Positions 1-8,735 of a DNA stretch of 64,000 bases are shown piece by piece. Numbering within the stretch: position 1 is the stretch's first letter; each line of letters opens with the position of its first letter. The notes under the pieces are model-generated. The model worked only from the letters and a program-made list of their open reading frames with translations, ran no database searches and was not told the origin of the DNA. The stretch covers positions 1-64,000 of the forward strand of contig BMUD01000007.1 in assembly GCA_014650015.1 (NCBI GenBank), in the 5' to 3' direction. The translations under genes were made by a program, and so were the position numbers. This stretch comes from Streptomyces griseoloalbus (GTDB lineage: Bacteria; Actinomycetota; Actinomycetes; Streptomycetales; Streptomycetaceae).

Positions 1-412
1 GGTCCCCGGGTGATCCGGTATCAGGCGGGACTCGTGATGCGCACCAGATCACCCCACAGTGCGATGTGATGTACCAGGCCCAGAGCCACAGGCCACGGGT
101 GTAGCCGTCGACCAGGCCCGCCCAGCTGTAGGCGAACGCCCAGAGCGCCGGCGGAATGCTCGCAGCGACGAACCCCCAGCCGTCCCGGCCGAAGCGTACC
201 CAGGCGCAGCAGAAGGTGATGCTGCCGCAGATGATCCACACCCACGCCCAGCAGCGCAGCGGGGCGAAGTGGACCAGCAGTCCAAGACCTGCCGACGAGG
301 GCGGGTCGAAGATGAAGCTGGCGCCGAAGCACACCTTGCCGACGCCCATAAAGACGAGGAACGGCCCGCGGCGGCCCAGTCGTCGGGTGTGCCGCCGGGC
401 CGCCGCACGCAT
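1..412 (-). CDS. Trp/Cys-rich phage membrane protein (cut by window edge)
   Basis: The frame opens with ATG at 412 and is still open at the left edge, so at least 137 residues are visible and the stop is outside the window. The start shares one base with the stop of the holin gene (TGATG), which implies translational coupling. After a short Arg-rich N-terminus the protein shows about four hydrophobic stretches rich in Trp and Cys (for example LRCWAWVWIICGSITFCCAW), so an integral membrane protein is likely. Its place after endolysin and holin makes it a late-operon product; a second lysis protein or a superinfection-exclusion protein are both guesses. The frame is supported by its hydrophobic periodicity; the competing reverse frames at 21-332 and 49-408 read as Arg/Pro/Ala-rich shadows. 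Confidence 0.6.
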   Translation of the reverse strand, partial: MRAAARRHTRRLGRRGPFLVFMGVGKVCFGASFIFDPPSSAGLGLLVHFAPLRCWAWVWIICGSITFCCAWVRFGRDGWGFVAASIPPALWAFAYSWAGLVDGYTRGLWLWAWYITSHCGVIWCASRVPPDTGSPGD

Positions 413-678
413 CAGACGCTCGGCGCGGTCGAAGCGCTGTTCTTCGGGCCGATCAGGCGGGCCGCGATGCCCTTGACCAGGGTCACGACGGCGGCCAGTC
501 CGGCAGTGCCGACACCCTCCCAGAAGGACACGCTGAGCATGTCTGCCGGGCCCGCGGCGAGGGCGACCGCGCCAGCCGCGCCGAGGAACGTCCAGACGAT
601 CCGCTCGATCAGGTCGACCGCGTAGGTGCGTCCGGTCTTCACGACGGTCTCGGCGCCGGGCAGATGCAGTTGGGACAT
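412..678 (-). CDS. Holin (r1t-type small membrane protein)
   Basis: This 88-residue protein should form membrane lesions that release the endolysin at the end of the lytic cycle. It has a short hydrophilic N-terminus, two hydrophobic segments at about residues 28-44 and 52-70 split by a short turn with acidic residues, and a basic then Ser-rich tail, the layout of r1t-type holins. The start ATG at 678 follows a GGGAG ribosome site; the 3-base gap after the amidase stop and the TGATG overlap with the next gene show it belongs to a lysis cassette. A longer frame running upstream to 1614 in the same phase is an artefact of high GC. Family assignment rests on size, topology and neighbours. Confidence 0.75.
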   Translation of the reverse strand: MSQLHLPGAETVVKTGRTYAVDLIERIVWTFLGAAGAVALAAGPADMLSVSFWEGVGTAGLAAVVTLVKGIAARLIGPKNSASTAPSV

Positions 679-680
679 GG

Positions 681-1475
681 TCAGGCTCCCTTCGTGACGG
701 CCGCGCGCAGCTGCGCGACCTCGGTGCGGAGCGCCTCCACCTGGCGGAGGAGCTCTTCGGTGTTCTCGCGGGCGCGGCGGACGTGGCCGTAGCCGGAGCC
801 GAGCGCCACGCTGGCGGCGATCTTCTTGTCCGACAGGCCCTTGTCCTCGGGCCAGGTCTCGGGCACCCAGTCGGGCAGGGGCACCTGGTCGGTGAGCTTC
901 ATGCCGGTCTCCTTCGGGGCTGTCGGGGCCGGTGCCGGTGTGTTGGTGCCCTTGGCGCGGGCGACGATCCCGGGGAACACCACCTCCCGGAACTGGCGGA
1001 TGCGGGCCTTGCCGGGGCACGCCGTGCCGCTGGTCGACCACTCCCGGAACTGGCTGTGGTAGCCGAACCCGGGGTCGGAGTGGCTGCGGCAGATCCGCAA
1101 CGGGATGTCGTGCCGCTCGTGGAGCCACACGCCGAGCCGGACCAACTGCTCGATCTGCTCCGACGTCCACGCGTCCGTCGCCGACGTGTTGGACGCGGTC
1201 TCGATGGACACCGCGCCAGTGCCGTCGGGCCGTCGGTTCGCGCCGGCGTTGGCGTCCGCGCGGGTCTCGGTGCCGATGTACTGGCCGATCGACCCGTCGT
1301 AGTCGAGGCCGAAGTGCGACTCGAGGTTGGTGCTGTCGCGCCAGTAGGCGTAGATCCGCTTCTCGTCCCACGGTGCAACCACCGAGTGGACGATGAACTG
1401 CGTGGGCCGGATCGCCGCCTGGGCGTCCGACTCCGGCTGCAGCTCCATGCGGGTGGCGCCGGGATACCAGGCCAT
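681..1475 (-). CDS. Endolysin, N-acetylmuramoyl-L-alanine amidase
   Basis: This 264-residue protein hydrolyses the amide bond between N-acetylmuramic acid and the stem peptide. Residues about 20-175 form an Amidase_2/PGRP-type fold: IVHS with His30, a second histidine in RSHSD (His132), and ACPGK with Cys153 fit the zinc ligands of the family. A Pro/Ala-rich linker follows, then a C-terminal part ending in a heptad-like coiled coil (about 230-260) that may oligomerise or bind the wall. The ATG at 1475 was preferred over an upstream start at 1541 because GGAGG lies directly upstream. It precedes the holin by 2 bases. No signal peptide is seen, so export should depend on the holin. Confidence 0.9.
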   Translation of the reverse strand: MAWYPGATRMELQPESDAQAAIRPTQFIVHSVVAPWDEKRIYAYWRDSTNLESHFGLDYDGSIGQYIGTETRADANAGANRRPDGTGAVSIETASNTSATDAWTSEQIEQLVRLGVWLHERHDIPLRICRSHSDPGFGYHSQFREWSTSGTACPGKARIRQFREVVFPGIVARAKGTNTPAPAPTAPKETGMKLTDQVPLPDWVPETWPEDKGLSDKKIAASVALGSGYGHVRRARENTEELLRQVEALRTEVAQLRAAVTKGA

Positions 1476-1537
1476 GGGGCCTCCAGGTATGAGAAAGGCC
1501 CCGGCCGGGCGGCGCGGGGCGGAGGGGTGGAAGGGGG

Positions 1538-2062
1538 TCAAACGGCGGCCTCGTACTGGCCAGAGACGCGAATCGCATCACCACTGGCCCACGTCCACGG
1601 GGTGACCGCGTCAATCAGACCGACAGACGTTGCGGCGTAACCGCCAGCGAAACCCGTCGACCCGCCGGTCGTCTCCAGCTCCAGCGTCCCGGTGCTCGTC
1701 AGACGAGCACGCAGCGGAACACGGACCGACGACGGGGTGCCGCCGGTGGCACTGTCCTGCGCCTCCGCATGGCCTGCGATCAGCTGAGTGGCAGCCGCGG
1801 TAACCGGCAGGCTGAAACGCCAGTTGTCGGCGCTCCCACCACCGCCGAAGTTGGTCGCCGCCCCGAAACCGATCTCCAGCCGGAACCACACGGTTCGCGC
1901 GGCTTGCGCCCACCGTGCGGTGACCGACGCATCCCCGAAGCTGGGCGTGTTCACGCCCGTGGATGTGGTCCACACCGGAGTCCAGTCCTGCCAGGTCGGG
2001 GAGATGGACAGCAGCCGGTTCGCGGTGATGATCATTCCTGGCCGCCACGGCTCATACGCCAC
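1538..2062 (-). CDS. Tail-tip or host-contact accessory protein, function unknown
   Basis: A 174-residue protein starting at GTG 2062 with a strong AGGAGG site, 8 bases after the stop of the large tail protein. The sequence is rich in Thr, Gly, Ser, Ala and Trp with few Lys, typical of beta-rich virion surface proteins; WTPVWTTSTGVNTPSFGDA near residues 27-45 reads like a beta-sandwich strand pair. No catalytic motif is visible. Its position between the tail-tip protein and the endolysin is where siphoviruses place tail fibre or capsid-decoration proteins, so a receptor-binding or fibre role is inferred from place and composition only. Confidence 0.6.
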   Translation of the reverse strand: MAYEPWRPGMIITANRLLSISPTWQDWTPVWTTSTGVNTPSFGDASVTARWAQAARTVWFRLEIGFGAATNFGGGGSADNWRFSLPVTAAATQLIAGHAEAQDSATGGTPSSVRVPLRARLTSTGTLELETTGGSTGFAGGYAATSVGLIDAVTPWTWASGDAIRVSGQYEAAV

Positions 2063-2070
2063 GGGTCCTC

Positions 2071-5000
2071 CTACAGGGCGAGTCGGGTCGGGTGGGCCAG
2101 CCGCACATCCGCGCCGGCGCTGTGTGCCTTCACGACGCCGTTGACGGAGCGCACGACGTGCATGGTCTGCGGGGACGTGATGGCGTAGTTGTCGACCAGG
2201 ACGACCACGGGCAGCACGTTGGTCACGTCGGGCGAGAGGATCGACCGGATACCGATCTGCCCGGCCGCGGTCAGGCTGGTGTCCGTCACGCTGATCTGCC
2301 ACGCGCTGGGCTCGGCCGCCGTCGCCAGCCACGCCTTCACCCGCAGCGTCGTCCCTTCCCCCTGGAACCGCACCCGCACGAACGTGCCGGCCGCGTGGGT
2401 AAGGCCCGTGGTGTAGGTGCCCAGCTGCGTCTCAGCACTGGCGACCCGCTTCCGGACCGACAGGATGACCGCCCCCGCAGCAGAGAACTGGAGCCGGGCC
2501 AGATACACGTTGTCGCCGTCCTGGTAGCGGGCAGCGAGCGCGGGATAGGCGCTGCCGCCGCTCATCAGCGCGTCCGTAGCGATCGACACGGCATGGTCGA
2601 AGTCGGCGCCCGGCTGAGGCAGGAGTGCGTACCGGGAGACGTTCAGGGAGCCGAGGGACATCCGGCCGTACCCGCCGCTCACGCTGAAGTCGGAGGCCGC
2701 GCCGCCGCTCGTCGCCCAGGCCTGCCCGGTGTCGGCTGCTCCCCAGCCGCTGGCCACGGTCCGGCCGAACACGTCGCTGGCAGCGTCGGTCACGGCTGTG
2801 ACCGTGGCGACCTCCCCGCCCACAGTCACGTCGAACGGAAAGTCCGACGGGGAGCCGCCTGCCGCCCGGATCGTCAGCCGGTGCGCCCACAGCACATCGG
2901 TAGCGGGCGGGAAGTCGGCCACGGTCGGCGCCACGTTGGCAGTCACCGCCCCGGCCGGAGCGGTCGCGGTCATCTCAAACCACGTCCAGGTGTTCGCCTT
3001 CACGGGCTGGTCGTTGGCGGTGGTCGCCAGGTAGCCCACCGCGTCGAACCAGTTGACGTTCAGCGCCACCGACCGGGCCCGCGCGCACCGCAGCCAGCCG
3101 GACACCACATACGTCGCGCCGACCGTGACCGGAATCTGCTCGCTGCCCGCGTTCGGGAACTCGCTGACGCCGTCCGGTGTCAGCCGCATCACCCACCCGC
3201 CGGTGAACGGCGCGTCCCCCGCAGCCTCCACGCGCTCGATCGTCGCTCCGAACCCGGCCCAGCCGGTCAGGTCGACGGCGAAATCCGGGTTCGCGTTCAG
3301 GACCGGCTGGGCGGCGATCCACGCCGGGCCGTCCGTGACGCGCACAGGCAGCAGCTGGTCATCGGCGTCCACAGCCGCAGCCAGCTCGCTGCCGTCGGTG
3401 TCGACGCGCCCGTACACCGGATCCTCCACCACGCCCACATTCCACAGAGAACCGGGCGTGCAGTTGAACACGATGTCCCACTGGTACGGAGAGGCGAACG
3501 TCTCCTCGTAGCCCTGAACGATCAGCTCGATGTCCCCGGGCGCCACCCACAACGGCGGGTTCCGGATGACCATCTTGTCGCCGATGTCCACCGCGAGAAT
3601 CTGGTCCAACAGCTCCGGGGGAGCCGTATGCACCATCACCCGCACCTGCGGATACCGGCGGCCCTCATAGGTGCCGTGATGCAGCCGCCAATACGCCTGT
3701 GGCTCCGCCTGGCTGTCCTCGTACAAATTCAGCGTCACCTGCGACGGGTACGGGCCCACACCGTCCGGCGGGGCCTGCACCGACAGCGGGCCCTCCTCGA
3801 GGACCGCCCGCCCGCTGGACCCGTTGGTACGGGTCACCGTGACGTCGTTCTCGGTGGCGTCATCATCGCCCGTCGGCTCCAGCGGCGGCGCCAGGCCCGG
3901 CTGGGTGTAGTCCAGCACCAGCGCCGGCGGCTGGTTGTACATCGTGCCGCGGCCCCGATAGCGCAGGGAAAGCCGCTCCCGGTCCTCATACAGGATGCCG
4001 CCGTCGGCGTCCGCCGCCTCCTCCAGCAAATCCAGAATGGGACTCGGCAGTTGCGGCCCGACCTGCTCCATGCCCGAGACGCGGCCGTGCACGGTGACGG
4101 GGTACGCCTCCTCCTCGGCCAGGCGCTGCATGCGCTCGCCCGCGGTCTCTCCCGCGAAAGCCTCGTCGGAGCCTTCGTAGATGGTGACGCCGGGCGCTGG
4201 GGCGGTGGTGCCGCCGACGTCGAACGCCGCGAGGTGGCCGATGGCCATACCCTGGAAGTCCGCGCCCCACGAGCCGCGGACGCCAGTGACCCGGCCTGGT
4301 GTGCCGGTCCAGGGAGCGAAGACGTACCACCACGTGCCGGTGATGACGTCCCGCCAGGCGAGGTTCACGCGCGCCTGCGACCCACTGACCGAGGAGAAAA
4401 TCTGCAAGCGGTTCCACGCTCCGGTGAAGTCGCCGAGCCCGGCACCGGTGTGCTGGAACCACGCGACCACGGCATCGTCTCCGTCCAGCGCCTCCACCTT
4501 GATGGCGGTCGCGGACACGCGCGCCCGGACCTGGCGGACGCCGCCCGTGCCCGGGCTGAGCTGCACGGACAACAGGGTCTGCTCGGTCGTCGGCAACCTG
4601 TCGAGCTTGTACACCATCTCCACGTGCCAGCCGCCAGCCACAGCGCCCGGAACACTCCCACTCAGCGACGCCGCGTCGCTGAGCACGGGGAGAGGCTCGG
4701 AGCTGGGCAGAGAGCTGTCGGTCTGGAACTGCAACCCGGCCACCTTCAGAGGCGACCCCCCATCGAGGGCTGAGGCCGCCCGCGTGGCGGACGCCCCGTC
4801 CTCCATGGGCCAGTACGCCAACGGCCCCCCGGACGGGATACGGCGGCGCAGCGTCGACTGCAACGCCGAGCCCCCTCGGCGCAGGCGGCGCAGCACCCCG
4901 GCCGTGGTGGCCTCCACCCACGCGTGCGCGCCGGACGGGTGCCACCGCGCCGGGTAAGCGGCCAGCTCGTGCATCAAGCGCGTGCGCCGGTTCGTGACGG

Positions 5001-5868
5001 CTGCGGTGCCGTTCACCGTCCAGGGGCGGCCCGCACTGTCGACGAACGACCTGGTGCCGTCGGCCAGGCCGCGGAAGTCAGGGTTGGCGACCACGGGGCC
5101 GTCGATGCCGTTGCGGACCTCGGCCCGGTAGCAGCGCCCGGTCACCGCGCGACGGGTGACGGACGCGTCGATCTGCTCGGGGGCGATCATCAGGGGCGCG
5201 GTGCCGGCGAACACCGCCCACGTTCCGGCGACGGTGATGCCGTCGCCGGCCGTGGACCAGGGCCCGTCCAGGGAATCGGCCCAGTACACACGGAACGTGG
5301 CACCGCCCGCCCCGTTGTCGATGTCGACGGTGGCGCGCAGCGCGGCACGGCGCGGCAGGGCGGGCAGGTTGATGCTGGCCATGGGGCCGGTCATACCGTT
5401 ACTCGACACGTGCAGGGTGAGCGTGCCGTCCTGCAGCCGCATGTTGTAGGAGCGGTTCCCGGCCGCGCCCCACTTGCCGATGAGCATCTGCGCACCCGAG
5501 GCGTACCAGTCGGCTTCGCCCTCCCACCTGATGTCCAGGTCTCCGGTGATGTCGAGGGCCGCAGTGTCTGGGGTGGAGGCGTTGTTCGCCGCAGTGCCGT
5601 CCAGTTCCAGCGCCGGCGTTCCCGCCTTGACGGACAGCCGGAAGGGCGTGTTGCGGCCGAACTGGCCGTAGTAGGGGCCCATCGGGTTGTCCGGGCTGAA
5701 CTGGCCGGTCGTGTTGTTCAGCAGCGGCTGGAGACTGGACGGGTCCACACGCGACGCCTGGTCCTGCCGTCCGCGCCTGTGAACGAGCGCCTGCCGCTTC
5801 AGCAACTCGCCGGTGGCGTCCACCCACGTTCCGCCGATGGCCAGCTCCCCGCGCACGTCGAATGCCAC
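2071..5868 (-). CDS. Large minor tail protein (tail tip/baseplate)
   Basis: At 1265 residues this is the largest gene of the prophage and directly follows the tape measure gene. The N-terminal 80 residues resemble the opening of actinophage tail-tip proteins that contact the tail tube, with SRVDPSSLQPLLNNTTGQFS followed by NPMGPYYGQFGRNTPFRL. Several beta-sandwich segments come next; the parts near 85-230, 340-550 and 930-1230 look like LamG/concanavalin or carbohydrate-binding modules, with TGD/WEGEAD and phrases such as NPDFAVDLTGWAGFGA. It probably forms the distal tail and adhesion apparatus that recognises the Streptomyces surface. The start ATG 5868 is 11 bases after the tape measure stop. 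Confidence 0.8.
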   Translation of the reverse strand: MAFDVRGELAIGGTWVDATGELLKRQALVHRRGRQDQASRVDPSSLQPLLNNTTGQFSPDNPMGPYYGQFGRNTPFRLSVKAGTPALELDGTAANNASTPDTAALDITGDLDIRWEGEADWYASGAQMLIGKWGAAGNRSYNMRLQDGTLTLHVSSNGMTGPMASINLPALPRRAALRATVDIDNGAGGATFRVYWADSLDGPWSTAGDGITVAGTWAVFAGTAPLMIAPEQIDASVTRRAVTGRCYRAEVRNGIDGPVVANPDFRGLADGTRSFVDSAGRPWTVNGTAAVTNRRTRLMHELAAYPARWHPSGAHAWVEATTAGVLRRLRRGGSALQSTLRRRIPSGGPLAYWPMEDGASATRAASALDGGSPLKVAGLQFQTDSSLPSSEPLPVLSDAASLSGSVPGAVAGGWHVEMVYKLDRLPTTEQTLLSVQLSPGTGGVRQVRARVSATAIKVEALDGDDAVVAWFQHTGAGLGDFTGAWNRLQIFSSVSGSQARVNLAWRDVITGTWWYVFAPWTGTPGRVTGVRGSWGADFQGMAIGHLAAFDVGGTTAPAPGVTIYEGSDEAFAGETAGERMQRLAEEEAYPVTVHGRVSGMEQVGPQLPSPILDLLEEAADADGGILYEDRERLSLRYRGRGTMYNQPPALVLDYTQPGLAPPLEPTGDDDATENDVTVTRTNGSSGRAVLEEGPLSVQAPPDGVGPYPSQVTLNLYEDSQAEPQAYWRLHHGTYEGRRYPQVRVMVHTAPPELLDQILAVDIGDKMVIRNPPLWVAPGDIELIVQGYEETFASPYQWDIVFNCTPGSLWNVGVVEDPVYGRVDTDGSELAAAVDADDQLLPVRVTDGPAWIAAQPVLNANPDFAVDLTGWAGFGATIERVEAAGDAPFTGGWVMRLTPDGVSEFPNAGSEQIPVTVGATYVVSGWLRCARARSVALNVNWFDAVGYLATTANDQPVKANTWTWFEMTATAPAGAVTANVAPTVADFPPATDVLWAHRLTIRAAGGSPSDFPFDVTVGGEVATVTAVTDAASDVFGRTVASGWGAADTGQAWATSGGAASDFSVSGGYGRMSLGSLNVSRYALLPQPGADFDHAVSIATDALMSGGSAYPALAARYQDGDNVYLARLQFSAAGAVILSVRKRVASAETQLGTYTTGLTHAAGTFVRVRFQGEGTTLRVKAWLATAAEPSAWQISVTDTSLTAAGQIGIRSILSPDVTNVLPVVVLVDNYAITSPQTMHVVRSVNGVVKAHSAGADVRLAHPTRLAL

Positions 5869-5878
5869 CGTTTCCCCC

Positions 5879-8077
5879 TTACCGCTTCCTGCCGAATGCG
5901 GCCTGTACGTCGCCGCCGCCCTTGACCGCGACGGTCTCCCGGATGATGTGCGTCAGCAGGGCCTCGACCCGGCCGCCGGCCCCGTTCTGGACCTCCAGGA
6001 CGATGCGCCGCTCCTGCGGCAGCGCACCCGCCATGGCAGCACCGGGCAGCGCGCTCACGCCTGCCCGCGCGTGACCGGGCAGCGCCAGCGGCGGCAGACC
6101 ACCCATCACGCCGCCCATCTGGGCGCGCAGCTTCGGCAACTGGTCGGTGATACCGCGCTGGAACCCCTGGATCAGCGCCCGGCCGGAGTGCGTGGTGTAG
6201 CCGCTGCCGCTGAACGGGCCCTCCTTCGCGGGGCTGAAGGGGAAGAAGTTCCGTGCGGCACTGACCGCCGAAGACGCCGCATCCCGCACCGAGCCGATCA
6301 TCGACTTGATGCCGTTAATGAAACCCCTGATCAGTGCCTGACCGGCGCCCCGCAGGAGCCCGCCCAAGTTGCCCAGGGCACTACGGGCCCGGCCCGGCAG
6401 GCCGCGCACCCACTGAACCGCCTCGGACAGCTTGCCCCGAATCGCGGAGACCAGCGCACGGCCTGCCTCCGATGCCCGCCCGCGCAGTGTGCCCGCGAGC
6501 CCGGACAGGGCTGACGACACCCGCCCAGGGACCCCGCGCACCCACGCGACGAGTTCGTTCCACTTCTGGATGGCCCAGTCCTTCGCCTGACCGAACCAGC
6601 GGCCAATCATGAAGGGGAGCCGATTGAACCACTGGACCTTGTCCATGATCCAGTCGACGGCCGTGCCGATCGCCGACCGTACGGCCGCCCACACGGCCTG
6701 TACGACGGTCCGGAACGTCTCCGACTTCTGGTAGGCGATCACCACCACGGCGATCAGGCCCACAATCAGGGCGATGATCAGGCCGATCGGGCTCGCCATC
6801 GTGATCGCCGACCACAGGGCCTGAGCAGCCGCCCACGCCCGCGTCGCCGCCGCCACGATCCGCGTGTACGTCCCGTACGCCATGACCGCGAGCTTGATGG
6901 CCGTGAAGCCGGCAGCGATCCCCAGCAGCACGTCAGGCGGGATCTTGTTGATCAGCTCGGCGAGCAGCAGCGCGACCTGCGCCGTGACCCCGATCAGCGG
7001 CGACAGAGCCACGAGCAGCTCCATCGCCGCGCCCGCGAGGGTGCCGAGGGTCTGCCCGCCCTCCCGGGCCAGGTCCAGGAACTGTGCGAAGCCTTCGCTG
7101 TCCTTGAGGCTGGCGCCCCAGTCAGCGAACGCCGCCGTCATGTCGACGAGGCCGCCCGTCACGCCGTCCGAAGCGGGCAGGAAGGCTTGCAGGAGGCCGC
7201 CGAAGCCGATCGCCAGGTTCTTGATGATCTCAAGGAAGTTTGCCAACGCGGGCCCGGCAGCCGCGGACATGTCCGCAGCCCACTCCTTGAACCCGGCGCT
7301 CTTCACCCCGGCCGAAACCTCGTCCAGGAACCCGCCAAACGCCTCCGCGGCCCCCTTCACGAACGGCGTCAGGGTCGGCAGGAGGTCCCGCAGGACCTGA
7401 ATGCCCTTGGTGAAGACGGGCATCGTCGTGCCCGCGAGGCTGTCGGACCACGCCTGGTGATCCGTCTTCAGCCCCTGGAGCGCCATCGCGTACTCGCGGG
7501 TCGGAGCGGGCAGCCCCGCCAACTGCTGCTCGTACGCCGCGTCCGCATCCTTCGCGGCCTTCGTCGCCGAGGCCGCCTCACGCAGAGCCGCCTTGTACTC
7601 GTCGCCGCCCTTCGCAGCGAGGGCCTGAGCGGCGGCCTTCTTCCGCGTGGCCGTCTCGTGCGCCTTCTCCGCCTTCTCCGCCGCCGCCGACGACTCGGCG
7701 ACCGCGTCCAGCTGCGGCTGTGCCGCCAGCGTGAAGGCCTTGACGGCGATCCCGGCCGCAGCCGCACCCGCAGCCAGCCCGCCAAGGGCTGCCCCAGCCG
7801 CCGTCACCGCCGGGATCCCCACCCCGACAGCGGCCAGCGCCAGGCCCACCTTCTTCACCGCCGGCGCGGCGGCCTCCGCGTGCGCGCGGATCCCGTCCCC
7901 GAGCCCCCGCCCGGCCGCCTCGCCCTCGGTGATGAACCGGCCGCGCAGGTCCCGCAGGCGTCCCTCGGTGTCGCGCTGGAGTCCGCGCATCCGCAGCTGC
8001 GCATTGCTGAGGCCGCGTACGAACCCCTCGTCGTCGGCCCGGATGAAGCCCACGAGTTCGCCGATCGTGAGGGCCAT
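5879..8077 (-). CDS. Tail tape measure protein
   Basis: This 732-residue protein sets tail length and exits with the DNA at infection. It shows the usual layout: an N-terminal helical region, Ala-rich hydrophobic stretches (about 75-115), a charged coiled-coil block (about 125-190), central membrane-like segments (about 370-470) that could form a pore, a basic Trp-containing repeat-like region, and a motif ending in FFPFSPAKEGPFSGSG, a phrase very common near the C-terminus of actinophage tape measures. ATG 8077 was chosen over GTG 8086 on the spacing to GGGGGG. The two tail chaperone genes lie just upstream as in most siphoviruses. Confidence 0.93.
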   Translation of the reverse strand: MALTIGELVGFIRADDEGFVRGLSNAQLRMRGLQRDTEGRLRDLRGRFITEGEAAGRGLGDGIRAHAEAAAPAVKKVGLALAAVGVGIPAVTAAGAALGGLAAGAAAAGIAVKAFTLAAQPQLDAVAESSAAAEKAEKAHETATRKKAAAQALAAKGGDEYKAALREAASATKAAKDADAAYEQQLAGLPAPTREYAMALQGLKTDHQAWSDSLAGTTMPVFTKGIQVLRDLLPTLTPFVKGAAEAFGGFLDEVSAGVKSAGFKEWAADMSAAAGPALANFLEIIKNLAIGFGGLLQAFLPASDGVTGGLVDMTAAFADWGASLKDSEGFAQFLDLAREGGQTLGTLAGAAMELLVALSPLIGVTAQVALLLAELINKIPPDVLLGIAAGFTAIKLAVMAYGTYTRIVAAATRAWAAAQALWSAITMASPIGLIIALIVGLIAVVVIAYQKSETFRTVVQAVWAAVRSAIGTAVDWIMDKVQWFNRLPFMIGRWFGQAKDWAIQKWNELVAWVRGVPGRVSSALSGLAGTLRGRASEAGRALVSAIRGKLSEAVQWVRGLPGRARSALGNLGGLLRGAGQALIRGFINGIKSMIGSVRDAASSAVSAARNFFPFSPAKEGPFSGSGYTTHSGRALIQGFQRGITDQLPKLRAQMGGVMGGLPPLALPGHARAGVSALPGAAMAGALPQERRIVLEVQNGAGGRVEALLTHIIRETVAVKGGGDVQAAFGRKR

Positions 8078-8112
8078 ACGGTGCACCCCCCATCGGGCTG
8101 TTCAGTTGTGGA

Positions 8113-8735
8113 TCAGCGGTGCAGGGCGGCCCGAATCTGCTCCGGGTCGTCGATTACGGTGACGAAGTCCTTCGAGACCTGCCGCCACACCGACTCCGGG
8201 GACAGCCCGGACAACAGGTTGTAGAAGGCGCGGCGGGTCAGGCGCGCGATGTCCTGCGGACCGAGCCGGTACTCCCGGCGGTAGTCCGCTTCGACCGCCC
8301 ACCACCAGCGGCGGACCGCTTCGCGGGTGCGCCAGTTGCCCGCCTCGCCGCCCGGTTCGGCCCCTTCGGGCCCAGCGGTTTTCCCTCGCCGCCACCGGAC
8401 CGCACCACCTCCAGCGCCTCCGCGAAGGTGAGGTCACGACCACCGGCCTGCGCCATCGCCCACGCCATCACGGTCTGGAGCTCCAGCATCCCCATGCCGT
8501 TGGCCATCCACTGGTCAAGAACGTCCTGGCCGAAGAGCAGCGCGAGCAGCTCGGCCAGATCCTCCTTCTCCTCGGAGTCGCGCAGCTCCTCGATGCGCTG
8601 CTCCATGACCATGGGGACGTCGGTCGGGACGCGCACCTCAATGCCACGGATGACCTCCGTACGGCCCCCGGACACCTCGGCCCAGAACGCATCCCACGTC
8701 TCGTGCCCCGCCTGGGGCTTGCGTGCAGGGCTCAT
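8113..8735 (-). CDS. Tail assembly chaperone, frameshifted long form (GT)
   Basis: Reading 119 codons in frame from 8735 to 8379, slipping back one base on GGGAAAA and continuing gives 88 further residues to a TGA at 8115-8113, about 207 residues in total. The -1 extension reads as ordinary protein, with EAVRRWWWAVEADYRREYR, then a helical segment (LTRRAFYNLLSGLSPESVW), and ends just before the tape measure gene. This is the lambda G/GT arrangement conserved in long-tailed phages, where the G:GT ratio matters for tail assembly. The extension has no independent start of its own, so annotation by single reading frames would miss it. Confidence 0.85.
8238..8735 (-). CDS. Tail assembly chaperone, short form (G)
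   Basis: The zero-frame product is 165 residues. It starts at ATG 8735, overlapping the stop of the tail tube gene (ATGA), and ends at 8238. The body is acidic and helical (EELRDSEEKEDLAELLALLF), typical of actinophage tail assembly chaperones, while the last 45 residues are a low-complexity basic tail (AARRATGAPAKRSAAGGG). A GGGAAAA heptamer at 8379-8385 lets a fraction of ribosomes slip to the -1 frame to make the longer form. The chaperone coats the tape measure before tube polymerisation. Identification rests on position, size and the slippery site. Confidence 0.85.
   Translation of the reverse strand: MSPARKPQAGHETWDAFWAEVSGGRTEVIRGIEVRVPTDVPMVMEQRIEELRDSEEKEDLAELLALLFGQDVLDQWMANGMGMLELQTVMAWAMAQAGGRDLTFAEALEVVRSGGGEGKPLGPKGPNRAARRATGAPAKRSAAGGGRSKRTTAGSTGSVRRTSRA
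8379..8385 (-). promoter_or_regulatory. Programmed -1 ribosomal frameshift site
   Basis: The minus strand reads G GGA AAA C in the zero frame of the tail chaperone gene, an XXXYYYZ-type slippery heptamer. Both tRNAs re-pair well after a -1 slip (GGG, AAA). The two frames on either side both code for plausible protein, and the location between tail tube and tape measure genes is where such sites occur in siphoviruses. Confidence 0.85.

Noticed and set aside
2092-4773. Rightward open frame of 893 codons
   Set aside because: It is antisense to the tail-tip gene, has Arg/Gly/His/Pro-rich composition typical of high-GC shadows and no ribosome site.
8102-8443. Separate 113-codon gene after tail chaperone
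   Set aside because: It is in the third frame. The real continuation is the -1 frame reached by slipping at 8379-8385.
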